Origin: Gigantopelta aegis
Lineage: Eukaryota > Mollusca > Gastropoda > Neomphalida > Peltospiridae
DNA length: 64,000 nucleotides
Assembly: GCF_016097555.1 (NCBI RefSeq)
Contig: NC_054703.1
Coordinates: 5,177,036-5,241,035 of the forward strand
Direction: 5' to 3'
Positions 1-11,639 of the stretch are shown here, one piece after another (position 1 is the first letter of the stretch; each line of letters begins with the position of its first letter). The notes beneath the pieces are model-generated. The model made no database searches. It was not told the origin of the DNA and saw nothing but the letters and a program-made list of their open reading frames with translations. The position numbers and the translations under genes are program-made.

Positions 1-1826
1 TATTATCAGAAGGGACGGGACGTAGCCCAGTGGTTAGGGTTTCTAGTATTGGAGAAACTGAGATACGCTTACATCTAACAGACCGTATTACCACAAGGGA
101 CGGGACGTAGCCCAGTGGTTAGGGTTTCTAGTATTTGAGAAACTGAGACACGCTTACATCTACAAGACCGTATTACCACAAGGGACGGGACGTAGCCCAG
201 TGGTTAGGGTTTCTAGTATTTGAGAAACTGAGATACGCTTACATCTAGCAAACCGTATTACCACAAGGGACGGGACGTAGTCCAGTGGTTAGGGTTTCTA
301 GTATTGGAGAAACTGAGATACGCTTACATCTAACAGACCGTATTACCACAAGGGACGGGACGTAGCCCAGTGGTTAGGGTTTCTAGTATTTGAGAAACTG
401 AGATACGCTTACATCTAACAGACCGTATTATCACATGGGTAACGGGACGTAGCCCAGTGGTTAGGGTTTCTAGTATTTGAGAAACTGAGACACGCTTACA
501 TCTAACAGACCGTATTATCACAAGGAGCGGGACGTAGCCCAGTGGTTAGGGTTTCTAGTATTTGAGAAACTGAGATACGCTTACATCTAACAGACCGTAT
601 TATCAGAAGGAGCGGGAGGTAGCCCAGTGGTTAGGGCTTCTAGTATTTGAGAAACTGAGATACGCTTACATCTAACATACCATATTATCACAAGGAGTGG
701 GACGTAGTCCAGTGGTTAGGGTTTCTAGTATTTGAGAAACTGAGACGCGCTTACATCTACAAAACCGTATTACCACAAGGGATGGGACGTAGCCCAGTGG
801 TTAGGGTTTCTAGTATTTGAGAAACTGAGATACGCTTACATCTATTAGACCGTATTACCACAAGGGACGGGACGTAGTCCAGTGGTTAGGGTTTCTAGTA
901 TTGGAGAAACTGAGATACGCTTACATCTAACAGACCGTATTACCACAAGGGACGGGACGTAGCCCAGTGGTTAGGGTTTCTAGTATTTGAGAAACTGAGA
1001 TACGCTTACATCTAACAGACCGTATTATCACAAGGGACGAGACGTAGCCCAGTGGTTAGGGTTTCTAGTATTTGAGAAACTGAGATACGCTTACATCTAA
1101 CAGACCGTATTATCACAAGGGACGAGACGTAGTCCAGTGGTTAGGGTTTCTAGTATTTGAGAAACTGAGACACGCTTACATCTAACAGACCGTATTATCA
1201 GAAGGGACGGGACGTAGTCCAGTGGTTAGGGTTTCTAGTATTGGAGAAACTGAGACACGCTTACATCTAACAGACCGTATTATCAGAAGCGACGGGACGT
1301 AGCCCAGTGGTTAGGGTTTCTAGTATTGGTGAAACTGAGACACGCTTACATCTAACAGACCGTATTATCACAAGGGACGGGACGTAGCCCAGTGGTTAGG
1401 GTTTCTAGTATTGGAGAAACTGAGATACGCTTACATCTAACAGACCGTATTATCAGAAGGGACGGGACATAGCCCAGTGGTTAGGGTTTCTAGTATTGGA
1501 GAAACTGAGATACGCTTACATCTAACAGACCGTATTATCACAAGGAGTGGGACGTAGCCCAGTGGTTAGGGTTTCTTGTATTGGAGAAACTGAGATACGC
1601 TTACATCTAACAGACCGTATTATCAGAAGGGGCGGAACGTAGCCCAGTGGTTAGGGTTTCTAGTATTGTAGAAACTGAGACACGCTTACATCTAACAGAC
1701 CATATTATCAGAAGGGACGGGACGTAGCCCAGTGGTTAGGGTTTCTAGTATTGGAGAAACTGAGGTACGCTTAGATCGAACAGACCGTATTATCAGAAGG
1801 GGCGGGACGTAGCCCAGTGGTTAGGT
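1..1826. repeat. 85-bp satellite array, about 21 copies
   Basis: Tandem units repeat every 85 bp (for example at 11, 96 and 181) with only a few substitutions. The array is already under way at the window edge, so its true length is unknown. Each unit contains TAGCCCAGTGG, which fits the Pol III A-box consensus TRGYNNARNNG and is also the 5' part of tRNA-derived SINE heads seen elsewhere here. The rest of the unit holds a small hairpin (GTTTCT...AGAAAC) and no B-box. I see no coding potential. Confidence 0.97.
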
Positions 1827-1925
1827 GCTCTCCTGATGCGGTCTGTCTATGCCTACATAAGGGTATTGATCCCAGACTGACAGCACATCAGACTAGCATT
1901 TTACCACTGAGTTACGTCTCGCACA
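1800..1925. repeat. Two SINE heads facing each other at the array end
   Basis: The last 85-bp unit runs on into a longer tRNA-like head (A-box TAGCCCAGTGG, then GGTATTGATCCC resembling a B-box). It is followed by a second head in the opposite orientation: ACTCAGTGGTAAAATGCTAG read on the minus strand, ending about 1922. This shows the array joined to SINE sequence. Confidence 0.6.
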
Positions 1926-2205
1926 CTTTTATCTTTATTACCCGCTAATCGCGCAAATGATTTGCCATACACTACCATGGTTTGTGTCTAAAACATACTT
2001 ACCGGAAATATCTGCATACGAAGAACACCAGCTGGCAGCAAGGTGAGTTAACCAGGTTTTGTAAAAAATCCTATACAAGCTCAGCTATCAAATGTCATAG
2101 CGAAGCCACATATCACCACGACCATTTACCATGACTTGAAATCTTTGTTATTACTGGAATAGTGTTGGTATAAAGTGCTCCTACTGGCAGTAGCTAGTGG
2201 GAATT

Positions 2206-2243
2206 TCCCTATTAGCTCAGTTGGTAGAGTGCTGGACTTATAA
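2206..2243 (+). repeat. tRNA-like 5' half (SINE head fragment)
   Basis: TTAGCTCAGTTGGTAGAGTG is an excellent tRNA D-arm/A-box. It is followed by a plausible anticodon arm, but the 3' half is missing because the sequence runs straight into the 64-bp array. This is not a functional tRNA gene. The 280 bases before it (1926-2205) hold nothing I recognise. Confidence 0.55.
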
Positions 2244-4611
2244 ATCTTACAAACATATAAAATGATATCAAAATAGTTTAACCTGATAAACACGTCACAT
2301 TTCTAGATCTTATTAACAAAATAAAATGACACTAAAATAGCTAAACCCGGTAGACATGCCACATTTCTAGATCTTATTAAGAGCATATTATGACACTAAA
2401 ATAGCTTAACCTGGTAGACATGTCATATTTCTAGATATTTTTAACAACATAAAATGACACTAAAATAGCTTAACCCAGTAGACACGTCACATTTCTAGAT
2501 CTTTTTAACAACATAAAATGACACTAAAATAGCTTAACCTGGTAGACATGTCACATTTCTAGATCTTATTAACAACATAAAATGACATTAAAGTAGTTTA
2601 ACCAGTTAGACACGTCATATTTCTAGATCTTATTAACAACATAAAATGACACTAAAATAGCTAAACCCGGTAGACATGCCACATTTCTAGATCTTATTAA
2701 GAGCATAAAATTAATGACACTAAAATAGCTTAACCTGGTAGACATGTCACATTTCTAGATATTTTTAACAACATAAAATGACACTAAAACAGCTTAACCT
2801 GGTAGACACATCACATTTCTAGATCTTATTAACAGCATAAAATGACACTAACATACCTTAACCTGATAGACACGTCACATTTCTAGATCTTATTCACAAC
2901 ATAAAATTACACTAAAATAGCTTAACCTGGTAGACATGTCACATTTCTAGATATTTTTAACAACATAAAATGACACTAAAATAGCTTAACCCAGTAGACA
3001 CGTCACATTTCTAGATATTTTTAACAACATAAAATGACACTAAAATAGCTTAACCTGGTAGACACGTCACATTTCTAGATCTTATTAACAACGTAAAATG
3101 ACACTAAAATAGCTTAACCCGGTAGACACGTCACATTCCTAGAACTTATTAAAAACATAAAATGACATTAAAATAGCTTAACCCGGTAGACACGTCACAT
3201 TTCTAGATCTTATTAACAACATAAAATGACATTAAAGTAGTTTAACCAGTTAGACACGTCACATTTCTAGATCTTATTAACAACATAAAATGACATTAAA
3301 ATAGTTTAACCCGGTAGACATGTCACATTTCTAGATCTTATTAAGAGCAAAAATGACACTAAAATAGTTTAACCCTGTAGACACGTCAGATTTCTAGATC
3401 TTATTAACAGTATAAAATGACAAACAAATAGCTTAACCCGGTAGAGACGTCACATTTCTAGATCTTATTAACAACATATAATGACACTAAAATAGCTTAA
3501 CCCGGTAGACACGTCACATTTCTAGATCTTATTAACAACATATAATGACACTAAAATAGCTTAACCCGGTAGACACTTCACATTTCTAGATCTTATTAAA
3601 ACATAAAATGACACTAAAATAGCTTAACCTGGTAGACACGTCACATTTCTAGATCTTATTAACAACATAAAATGACATTAAAGTAGTTTAACCAGTTAGA
3701 CACTTCACATTTCTAGATCTTATTAACAACATAAAATGACACTAAAATAGCTAAACCCGGTAGACATGCCACATTTCTAGATCTTATTAAGTGCATAAAA
3801 TTAATGACACTAAAATAGCTTAACCTGGTAGACATGTCACATTTCTAGATATTTTTAACAACATAAAATGACACTAAAACAGCTTAACCTGGTAGACACA
3901 TCACATTTCTAGATCTTATTAACAGCATAAAATGACACTAACATACCTTAACCCGGTAGACACGTCACATTTCTAGATCTTATTCACAACATAAAATTAC
4001 ACTAAAATAGCTTAACCTGGTAGACATGTCACATTTGTAGATATTTTTAACAACATAAAATGACACTAAAATAGCTTAACCTGGTAGACATGTCACATTT
4101 CTAGATCTTATTAACAACGTAAAATGACACTAAAATAGCTTAACCCGGTAGACACGTCACATTTCTAGAACTTATTAAAAACATAAAATGACACTAAAAT
4201 AGCTTAACCAGTTAGACACGTCACATTTCTAGATCTTATTAAGAACATAAAATGACATTAAAATACTTTAACCCTCTAGACACTTCACATTTCTAGATCT
4301 TATTAACAACATATAATGACACTAAAATAGCTTAACCCGGTAGACACGTCACATTTCTAGATCTTATTAACAGCATAAAATGACACTGAAATAGTTTAAC
4401 TCTGTAGACACGTCACATTTCTAGATCTTATTAACAACGTAAAATGACACTAAAATAGCTTAACCCGGTAGACACGTCACATTTCTAGATCTTATTAACA
4501 ACATATAATGACACTAAAATAGCTTTGCAGATCTTATTAAGACTATAAAATGACACTAAAATAGCTTAACCCGGTAGACACGTCACATTTCTAGATCTTA
4601 TTAACGGCATG
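2240..4611. repeat. 64-bp satellite array, about 37 copies
   Basis: AT-rich units repeat every 64 bp (for example TTCTAGATCT at 2301 and 2365). Each carries a core CACGTCACATTTCTAGATCT. Variant units recur together 1090 bp apart (2701 and 3791; 2831 and 3921), so part of the array was itself duplicated as a 17-unit block. No coding potential. Confidence 0.97.
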
Positions 4612-5075
4612 TGAAATTAAACGTTTAATCAGGCACTGTGTGTTAAACTTGTGGTGGATCGACACATCACACTTGAACATCTTATAACTAGCATGTGGTA
4701 GTATTATGTCTAATGTTATACTGAACTAGTATTATGCCTAAACGTGTAGTGTCCGAAATCACTTGAAAATCTTATAACCAGCAAAACTAGTATTTTGTGT
4801 AAACTTATACTGGGTCTAAAATCCTTTGCAGACACATCACGCTTGAAGATCATATAACCAGCATAAACTATGTTTTAGCTTGCACTATATATATGACATT
4901 TTATAGACACACTGCATTTGAAAATCTTATAACCAGCAAGGTCTATGTTTAAGCTCGCACTGAGCCATAACCCTTTTGAAGACACGTCTCATTTGAAAAT
5001 GTTATCAATATGAAATAACATTTAGCTTGTACTGTGACTAAATCCTTTTGCAGGCATCACATTTCAATATCTAAA
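4612..5075. repeat. Degenerate satellite-like repeats
   Basis: About five diverged units of 80-90 bp carry the phrase ATCTTATAACCAGCA and GACACATCAC-type cores. They look like old relatives of the adjoining 64-bp array. The same succession of phrases returns at 29850-30066 beside ZNF-3. Confidence 0.75.
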
Positions 5076-5107
5076 TTTCTGTTTAATCCCTGCAGTATAT
5101 ATAGGGA

Positions 5108-5245
5108 ATAACTGGTTACTGTCTTAAGATATCGGCTTTATCCTGCGAAGGTTAGAATGGCGAATGCAGCGAGGCTCTGCCGAGCTGCATTCGCCATTCG
5201 ACCTGATCAGGATAAAGCCGATATCTTAAGACAGTAACCAGTTAT
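5108..5245. repeat. 138-bp foldback (hairpin) element
   Basis: Two perfect 38-bp inverted arms (5108-5145 and 5208-5245) enclose a second perfect 16-bp inverted pair (5155-5170 and 5184-5199) around a GC-rich loop. This is typical of a foldback-type MITE. No flanking target duplication could be fixed. Confidence 0.85.
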
Positions 5246-5728
5246 TTCTTTTATCCTGCAATGCTACAGGAATTTTCGGAAAATCATTATTTAATCCATT
5301 TTTGTGTACGCAAATCGAGTATCGTCAACCTAGCATGGCTTTTGCAGTATGACGTCATACAAGATACATGACGTCATTCTTTGTAAGACACTGGCTACAT
5401 TCGTCACATTGAAAAAGCGTTTCTAAACTCTAATTTATAAATACATATACAAGGTTGGTATTGTTATCTCAAAACTTAAATTTATTTGTATTTACTGTAC
5501 TAAAACAAATGATATAAATAGTATGTTTATTGAAAATCTAGTCTGAAATACTCGAGTCGAGTCGGGGTTATGTCACGTGACTTATATTTTTGGTCAGAGA
5601 CCAACAATATAGAGATTTATCTAGTCATCATATCTTGCCAATGTGTACAGTGATTGCTGGATAAATCAATATGCCACATGGACGACTCATCCTTCCAACC
5701 CCCACCCCACCCCACACACACAGATACA

Positions 5729-5759
<31 letters not shown>

Positions 5760-5854
5760 GCATATAATACAAAGGCATATACATGTACAATAACAATTTA
5801 TTTTATTCTAGTCTAACTTAGTATGAAAGTTGTATATTAAAAAAAAAAAAGAAA
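5246..5854. other. No gene seen
   Basis: AT-rich sequence with a (CATA)n microsatellite at about 5725-5758 and an A-tract at about 5840. I see no open frame of interest. Confidence 0.6.
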
Positions 5855-5855
5855 A

Positions 5856-6278
5856 AAGTACTAATCAAAATTATACCCAGGTGATTTTCCAGTCTTATAT
5901 ATTAGTTATGAAAATCTCTGGAATGAAAACCATAAAAATGTGTCAGTATTATCATGACCTGCTATGGTATTCAAACAACCGGTACCTAAAATGACAATAA
6001 ATGACCTGTTATGGTATTCAAACAACCGGTACAAAAAATGACAATACATTACCTGTTATAGATAGAAATATGAGATTTATTTACAATTTTACTGCAAAAC
6101 CTATGTAATTTGGAACAGACTATAACTCCCAGGTTTATATTGATTACACTTGACAGGTGAAATCACAAGTACTAAGCTAACCAGAGAGGTGGTCTCAGGT
6201 GTGTTCAATATCAAACTTAGTGTTATAGTCTGTGTTATAGACTGGAAAATCACCTGGGTATAATTTTGATTAGTACTT
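5856..6278. mobile_element. MITE with perfect 38-bp inverted ends
   Basis: The left end 5856-5893 is the exact reverse complement of the right end 6241-6278 (begins AAGTACTAATCAAAATTATA). The 423-bp body is non-coding and includes two to three copies of a 45-bp repeat (about 5955-6060). It is a non-autonomous DNA transposon. The superfamily is not assigned because the target duplication is unclear. Confidence 0.88.
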
Positions 6279-6535
6279 TAGGACATAAATGTAAAAGTGA
6301 TCTATATATACAGTGTTTACCTTGCTTACCAACATGATTGAACTATAACGTAATTAATGACCGATTATTTATATACATGTATATATTGTTATAGTTTTTA
6401 AATGACGTCACATAAATGACAAGCCCATAAAAACGGGTGAATTATTTTAAAGGCCTATTGTAGTATAAAGAAATACATATTTTATATTTAAGACAAGTGG
6501 AGTTGTATATATATATATATATATATATCTATAAT
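6279..6535. other. No gene seen
   Basis: AT-rich sequence with a (TA)n run at about 6508-6530. Nothing else was recognised. Confidence 0.5.
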
Positions 6536-7265
6536 TAATAAGAACAGACAGGAGTCACTTCAAGATGGTATTGTATGTTAAACCAGTTTGATGAGTGTTG
6601 ATCCCATGACCCAACACACTACTACTGAGCTACACACCTCTCTAATTAATATGAACACACAGGAGGCTCTTCAAGATGGTGTTGTATGTTAAACCAGTCT
6701 GACGAGTTTTGATCTCATGACCCATCACACTACTACTGAGATACATACCTCTGTAATTAATATGAACAGACAGTAGGCTGATCTCACGACCCATCACACT
6801 ACTACTGAGATACATACCTCTGTAATTAATATGAACAGACAGTAGGCTGATCTCATGACCCATCACACTACTACTGAGCTACACACCTCTGTAATTAATA
6901 TGAACAGACAGTAGGCTGATATCACGACCCATCACACTACTACTGAGCTACACACCTCTGTAATTAATATGAACAGACAGTAGGCTGATCTCACGACCCA
7001 TCACACTACTACTGAGCTACACACCTCTGTACATAATATGAACAGACACTACTACTGAGCTACACACCTCTGTAATTAATATGAACAGACAGTAGTCTGA
7101 TCTCACGACCCATCACGCTACTACTGAGCTACAAACCTCTGTAAATAATATGAACAGACAGTAGGCTGATCTCACGACCCATCACATTACTACTGAACTA
7201 CAAACCTCTGTAATTAATATGAACAGAAAGGAGGCACTTCAGGATGGTCTTGTATGTTAAACCAG
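6536..7265 (-). repeat. 69-bp satellite array 3' of ZNF-1
   Basis: About ten units of 69 bp. Read on the minus strand, each contains GTAGCTCAGTAGTAG, a full match to the Pol III A-box consensus, so the unit looks like the front of a tRNA-derived SINE. The related array at 20090-20878 lies in the same place relative to ZNF-2. Because 69 is a multiple of three, short open frames here are artefacts of the period. Confidence 0.95.
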
Positions 7266-7323
7266 TCTGTGCATTTTCAACGTGTTAAACGTTTCTCATT
7301 TACATGGATTAACAGACAGCGTT

Positions 7324-8709
7324 TCAGCTGATAACCGTTCGAGGTTTATTATCTGTGTGAACCAACATATGACGTTTCATGCTGGAATTTCTTGAAAAAC
7401 AGTTTTCACATACCTCACATTTAAAAGTCTTAACACCAGTGTGAACCAACATATGTTGTTTCAAGTGGGTATTTCGTGAGAAACATTTTGAACATACCTC
7501 ACATTTGAAATTCCTAACATCAGTGTGAACCAACATGTGTTGTTTCAATTTACAATTACCAGAGAAACATTTTGCACATCTCTCACATTCGAAATTCCTA
7601 ACTCCAGTGTGAACAAACATATGTCGTTTCAAGTCAGTCGTTTGTGAGAAACATTTTGCACATATCTCACATTTGAAATTCTTAACACCAGTGTGAACCA
7701 ACATGTGTCGTTGCAAGTTACAATTACCAGAGAAACATTTTGCACATCTCTCACATTCGAAATTCCTAACTCCAGTGTGAACAAACATATGTCGTTTCAA
7801 GTCAGTCGTTTGTGAGAAACATTTTGCACATATCTCACATTTCAAATTCTTAACACCAGTGTGAACCAACATGTGTCGTTGCAAGTTACGATTACTTGAG
7901 AAACATTTTGCACATATCTCACATTTGAAATTCCTAACACCTGTGTGAACAAACATATGTCGTTTCAAGTGAGTATTTTGTGAGAAACATTTTGCACATA
8001 CCTCACAGTTAAAAGTCTTAACACCAGTGTGAACCAACATATGTTGTTTCAAGTGGGTATTTCGTGAGAAACATTTTGAACATACCTCACATTTGAAATT
8101 CCTAACACCAGTGTGAACCAACATGTGTCGTTTCAATTTACAATTACCAGAGAAACATTTTGCACATCTCTCACATTCGAAATTCCTAACTCCAGTGTGA
8201 ACAAACATATGTCGTTTCAAGTCAGTCGTTTGTGAGAAACATTTTGCACATATCTCACATTTGAAATTCTTAACACCAGTGTGAACCAACATGTGTCGTT
8301 GCAAGTTACGATTACTTGAGAAACATTTTGCACATCTCTCACATTTGAAATTCCTAACACCTGTGTGAACAAACATATGTTGTTTCAAAACTGTATTTAG
8401 TAAGAATAATTTTGAACACACATCGCATTTGAAATTCTTAACTCCATTGTGAATTAATATATGCCTTTTCAAGTATCTTTTCTCAAGAAAACACTTTGTG
8501 CACACCTCACACTGATATGGTCGTTCACCACTGTGGATCCTCATATGCTGCTTCATTCGCCACTTGTAAGAGAAACACTTTAAGCACATCCCACATTGGA
8601 AAAGCTTCTCACAAGAATGTGTTGACGTTTGTTCTTCCAGATGAGGGATGTTTTGACAATGTTTTGAAGAACCCTCACGTTCGACACATCTATCATCACT
8701 GCTAGACAT
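7324..8709 (-). CDS. ZNF-1: polydactyl C2H2 zinc-finger protein
   Basis: This 461-residue protein is almost entirely C2H2 fingers, so it is probably a nuclear DNA-binding protein; its target is unknown. A short acidic/polar N-terminus (MSSSDDRC..., about 50 residues) precedes 15 fingers of the form C-x2-C-x3-F-x5-L-x2-H-x3-H, spaced exactly 28 residues apart. Linkers read TGVKN or TGVRN instead of TGEKP. No KRAB, SCAN, BTB or ZAD domain is visible. I chose the ATG at 8709 because the same MSS start is conserved in ZNF-2, -3 and -4 and has A at -3; the frame stays open upstream but has no other ATG. Fingers 4-6, 9-11 and 12-13 are near-copies of each other. Compared with ZNF-2, the last finger is lost: the frame ends RTVIS where ZNF-2 continues, and decayed finger sequence lies just downstream (7266-7323). 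A single coding exon. Confidence 0.93.
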   Translation of the reverse strand: MSSSDDRCVEREGSSKHCQNIPHLEEQTSTHSCEKLFQCGMCLKCFSYKWRMKQHMRIHSGERPYQCEVCTKCFLEKRYLKRHILIHNGVKNFKCDVCSKLFLLNTVLKQHMFVHTGVRNFKCERCAKCFSSNRNLQRHMLVHTGVKNFKCEICAKCFSQTTDLKRHMFVHTGVRNFECERCAKCFSGNCKLKRHMLVHTGVRNFKCEVCSKCFSRNTHLKQHMLVHTGVKTFNCEVCAKCFSQNTHLKRHMFVHTGVRNFKCEICAKCFSSNRNLQRHMLVHTGVKNLKCEICAKCFSQTTDLKRHMFVHTGVRNFECERCAKCFSGNCNLQRHMLVHTGVKNFKCEICAKCFSQTTDLKRHMFVHTGVRNFECERCAKCFSGNCKLKQHMLVHTDVRNFKCEVCSKCFSRNTHLKQHMLVHTGVKTFKCEVCENCFSRNSSMKRHMLVHTDNKPRTVIS

Positions 8710-8850
8710 TTTCTTTACTTTAAGACAGAGCACCTTCAACGTTTTGATCCGATTCACAACATCTTGTTTCTTTATCGGCCTCTCTGAAACCAACCCGGAA
8801 TGAACATTTACTTGTCTCCCAAGTTTTAAGATGAACAAAAGAACTGAAAG
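8710..8850 (-). other. ZNF-1 5' leader and 3' splice site
   Basis: On the minus strand a pyrimidine-rich GGTTCTCTTTCAG ends at 8844. It is followed by a 134-base leader to the ATG that is conserved in ZNF-2 and ZNF-3. The intron end is at the same distance in all three, so I read this as the acceptor of a 5'-UTR intron. Inference from conservation and consensus only. Confidence 0.6.
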
Positions 8851-9484
8851 AGAACCAGTAAATGGATAAATGAAACAGTCTATGACTTGAACAAAATGCA
8901 AAGAAATTTGGTCTTGTTACGACACTAGAGGCTCTTTTTTCCCTGTTAATATTTTTCATTTCTTTGTATAGGAAGATATTGGGGTGTTTATTTCGTTTTA
9001 TTTTTAGTTACAAATCAGCGAATATGTCTGGAAGATCTAAATTGTGCCATTGCACCAGCTCAACATACTTTCATCCAAGCAGCCATTTTTATCGTCCACC
9101 TATAAATGTGCCAACAGTGCGACTCCCGCTGGTTGTTGAGTAGAAGCTGTTTTAACCCCAACCAGCCTCATTCAATGATTATCCAATGTTTCTATTTTGG
9201 AGACTACTATTACATCAAAATGACCCAGCCCAGTGATTTTTATCGACCACCTATAAATATGTCAACAGTGCGACTCCCGCTGGTTGTTGAGTACAAATTG
9301 TTTTAACCCCAGCCAGCCTCATTCAATGATTTATCACTTGCCTGATATTTTCAAAAGAAATGGATTGTGTTTGTTAATTGTATAACAGTTTATATTCTAC
9401 GTACACGTGTCCATACCCACAACCAAAAAGATGTAAAATAATCCAGTTTCGGTGACTAACAGGTGTGTCAAACAGCCCAAGCTT
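8845..9484 (-). other. Duplicated intron block of ZNF-1
   Basis: No gene. The sequence is shared with 22372-22990 and 31813-32384. It includes an internal tandem duplication of about 170 bp (9065-9150 and 9230-9330, both with GTGCGACTCCCGCTGGTTGT). Confidence 0.7.
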
Positions 9485-9718
9485 GTGCACTATTTTGGAG
9501 TCTACTATTACATATCAAAGACAGTCCCAGCCCGTGTACTATTTTGGAGACTACTATTACATATCAAATACAGTTCCAGCCTGTGTACTATTTTGGAGAC
9601 TACTATTACATATCAAATACAGTCCCAGCCCGTGTACTAGTTTGGAGACTACTATTACATATCAAAGACAGTCGCAGCCTGTGTACTATTTTGGAGACTA
9701 GTATTACATATCAAAGTG
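9485..9718. repeat. 49-bp tandem repeats, about 5 copies
   Basis: The phrase TGTACTATTTTGGAGACTAC recurs every 49 bp. The same repeat occurs at the same place in the ZNF-2 unit (22990-23560, with a SINE in it) and the ZNF-3 unit (32385-32640). Confidence 0.93.
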
Positions 9719-10494
9719 TAGAACACCATTGTCTGTAAATCCAGGGTGTTTGTGGTCATGTCCTAATGTTTTGTAGGAGTTATGACACTAGAGACGTTCA
9801 GAATCAGGGAGACTGAATTATTGGAAAATGTACGTGGAGGAAATATAAGTAGAAAAAAACCCGAACGTGGACGAATTGTTTGTAGTTGTATGGAATGTAG
9901 CATCAGAGAAACATTAGTACTGACAGTGGAAATTGTTTTTATATTTCTATATATACAGCATCAGGGCCGTAGGTATCTAGGACAATGAGGGAGGGGCAGT
10001 TAATTCTCCTTCCGCCCTCCCCCCCCCCCCTTTCGAATTTTTATTTTATTTATTATTCTGTATAAAATAATCGAAAGTTACTGGTTATTGATATTGTTGT
10101 TTTAAGTATGTAACCTCACTGATATGGCTGCAAAATGGTATTTCAGAGCTTGTATATGTCAAAATTCCCTGGGGTCATGCCCCCGAACTACATAGTGTCT
10201 TGCATATTCCATTGTTGTTCCTAAGAAATTCTTCGTCCCCCCCCCCCCCCCCCTTCACCCCCACCTTCCGCACACACAACAGAATACTAGGTACGGTCTT
10301 GAGTATACCTCTATATGATTAGATTATATAGTTGTATTACTATAAACTTAGGACTTATATCAATGAGAGTCATCTACGATTTATAATGTGAACAGGGTGG
10401 ACGAAATGTACGAATTGAGTTCTAAAAATGTACTTGGACCAAGTCACTGAGACATGAAATGTGCATTGAACAAATGTGGAAAGCTTACCCAAAT

Positions 10495-10595
10495 GAATCA
10501 GTATAACTAGCTCTGGATGGGAGCCGAGCCTAGTACCTACCAGCCATAAGTCCGATGGCGTAACCACTACACCACCGAGGTCGGTACCTATTGTC
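10495..10595 (-). repeat. Single-copy SINE head (type h2)
   Basis: Read on the minus strand this starts CCGACCTCGGTGGTGTAGTG and continues to the GGTAGGTACTAGGC B-box region of the h2 SINE head. It occupies the position that in the ZNF-2 unit has become the 78-bp array (24325-25675). Confidence 0.75.
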
Positions 10596-11639
10596 CGAAC
10601 CAAATTGTTAACAACTACGAAAAATTACTCTTCTACCTTTAATTGCCGTTATATTTCCTCCAAAGTTTGTCCAGACACAAATCTTGAAGAAACCATTACA
10701 ATGACACAGATTCCACATACCAGATGCTAACCATGTCATCTATATCGACTTCGCTGAGAGCGCATAGGGAAAAAAGCATGTAATTTTGTATCAGCTGCCA
10801 TTTTGACTTTTTATGGAATAACTTGTAGGCCTAAATTCAATAGTAAAAAATGCGTTCGCCGTGGGACGCACTATAAACATATGTTTCTATTATCTACTAC
10901 AACGGTGTTACTGTCACACACAATTCATTATAATTACAAACTTTCCAAATTTATACGATTTACTGTATTCTGATTGGCTGACGTCACTAAAACAACCAAG
11001 CGTTATCCTTCCATAAACCTCATAAAAATAAGTCATCACGGAAGACCAAGATCGAAATAACCGCACAACACCAACAGTCACTACACGTACACAAAAGTTA
11101 ATATCAAGGTCACTTTGCGATAGAAAAACACAAGACAAATCTGCACATGAAATTGTTTAATTTTTTAAAAAGAAGTTATAATAAAGATATATACACTGTT
11201 TTTGTTGTTATTTCCAATAGTATGTATACATGTATTCCTACGCTTATTTACAGAACATGGTTGACGATAAGAACGAAAGAAATTATTTTTGAGTGTTTTA
11301 AGGTACACTTCTTGTACTGTTTGTAATTATAAGAATTGTAGGTGTGTCTGTATGTTTAAATGAAATTATGATAATTAACGTGAGGCGAGATTGCAGCTTT
11401 TAAAACAAAAAATAAAACATTTCCATGCAAGAAAATCAAATTAATCAGGGTGTGTAACAGCTCGCTAGATTCATCTCCTATATTTAACACATGGTCAGTT
11501 ATCACAAACGCAATTTCATCAACTTAATTTTTACCTGCATCTATCTAAATTATTTTTAAAGCATATAGGTGGAAGTGGTTAGGGGACGTAACTCTGCCTA
11601 TTTTTTCTCACGAATTTCTAATAAGAGGTTATATAATAA
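10596..11639. other. No gene seen
   Basis: AT-rich unique sequence. Short open frames on both strands show no recognisable motif or codon pattern. The stretch 9719-10494 before it is duplicated intron sequence with poly-C tracts at about 10020 and 10232. Confidence 0.5.

Noticed and set aside
1-1826. Telomere-like TTAGGG in the first array
   Set aside because: The hexamer occurs once per 85-bp unit as part of GGTTAGGGTTTC and is never tandem, so it is no telomeric repeat.
2206-2260. A tRNA gene
   Set aside because: Only the 5' half is present; the T-arm and acceptor stem are missing, so it is a SINE or tRNA fragment.
1-4611. CRISPR-like repeat arrays
   Set aside because: There are no unique spacers between repeats; the units are contiguous satellites in a eukaryotic genome.
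8710-8901. Upstream extension of ZNF-1 (and similar in ZNF-2 and ZNF-3) to a longer N-terminus
   Set aside because: The extension has no ATG, crosses the proposed splice acceptor and is not conserved as protein among the four genes.
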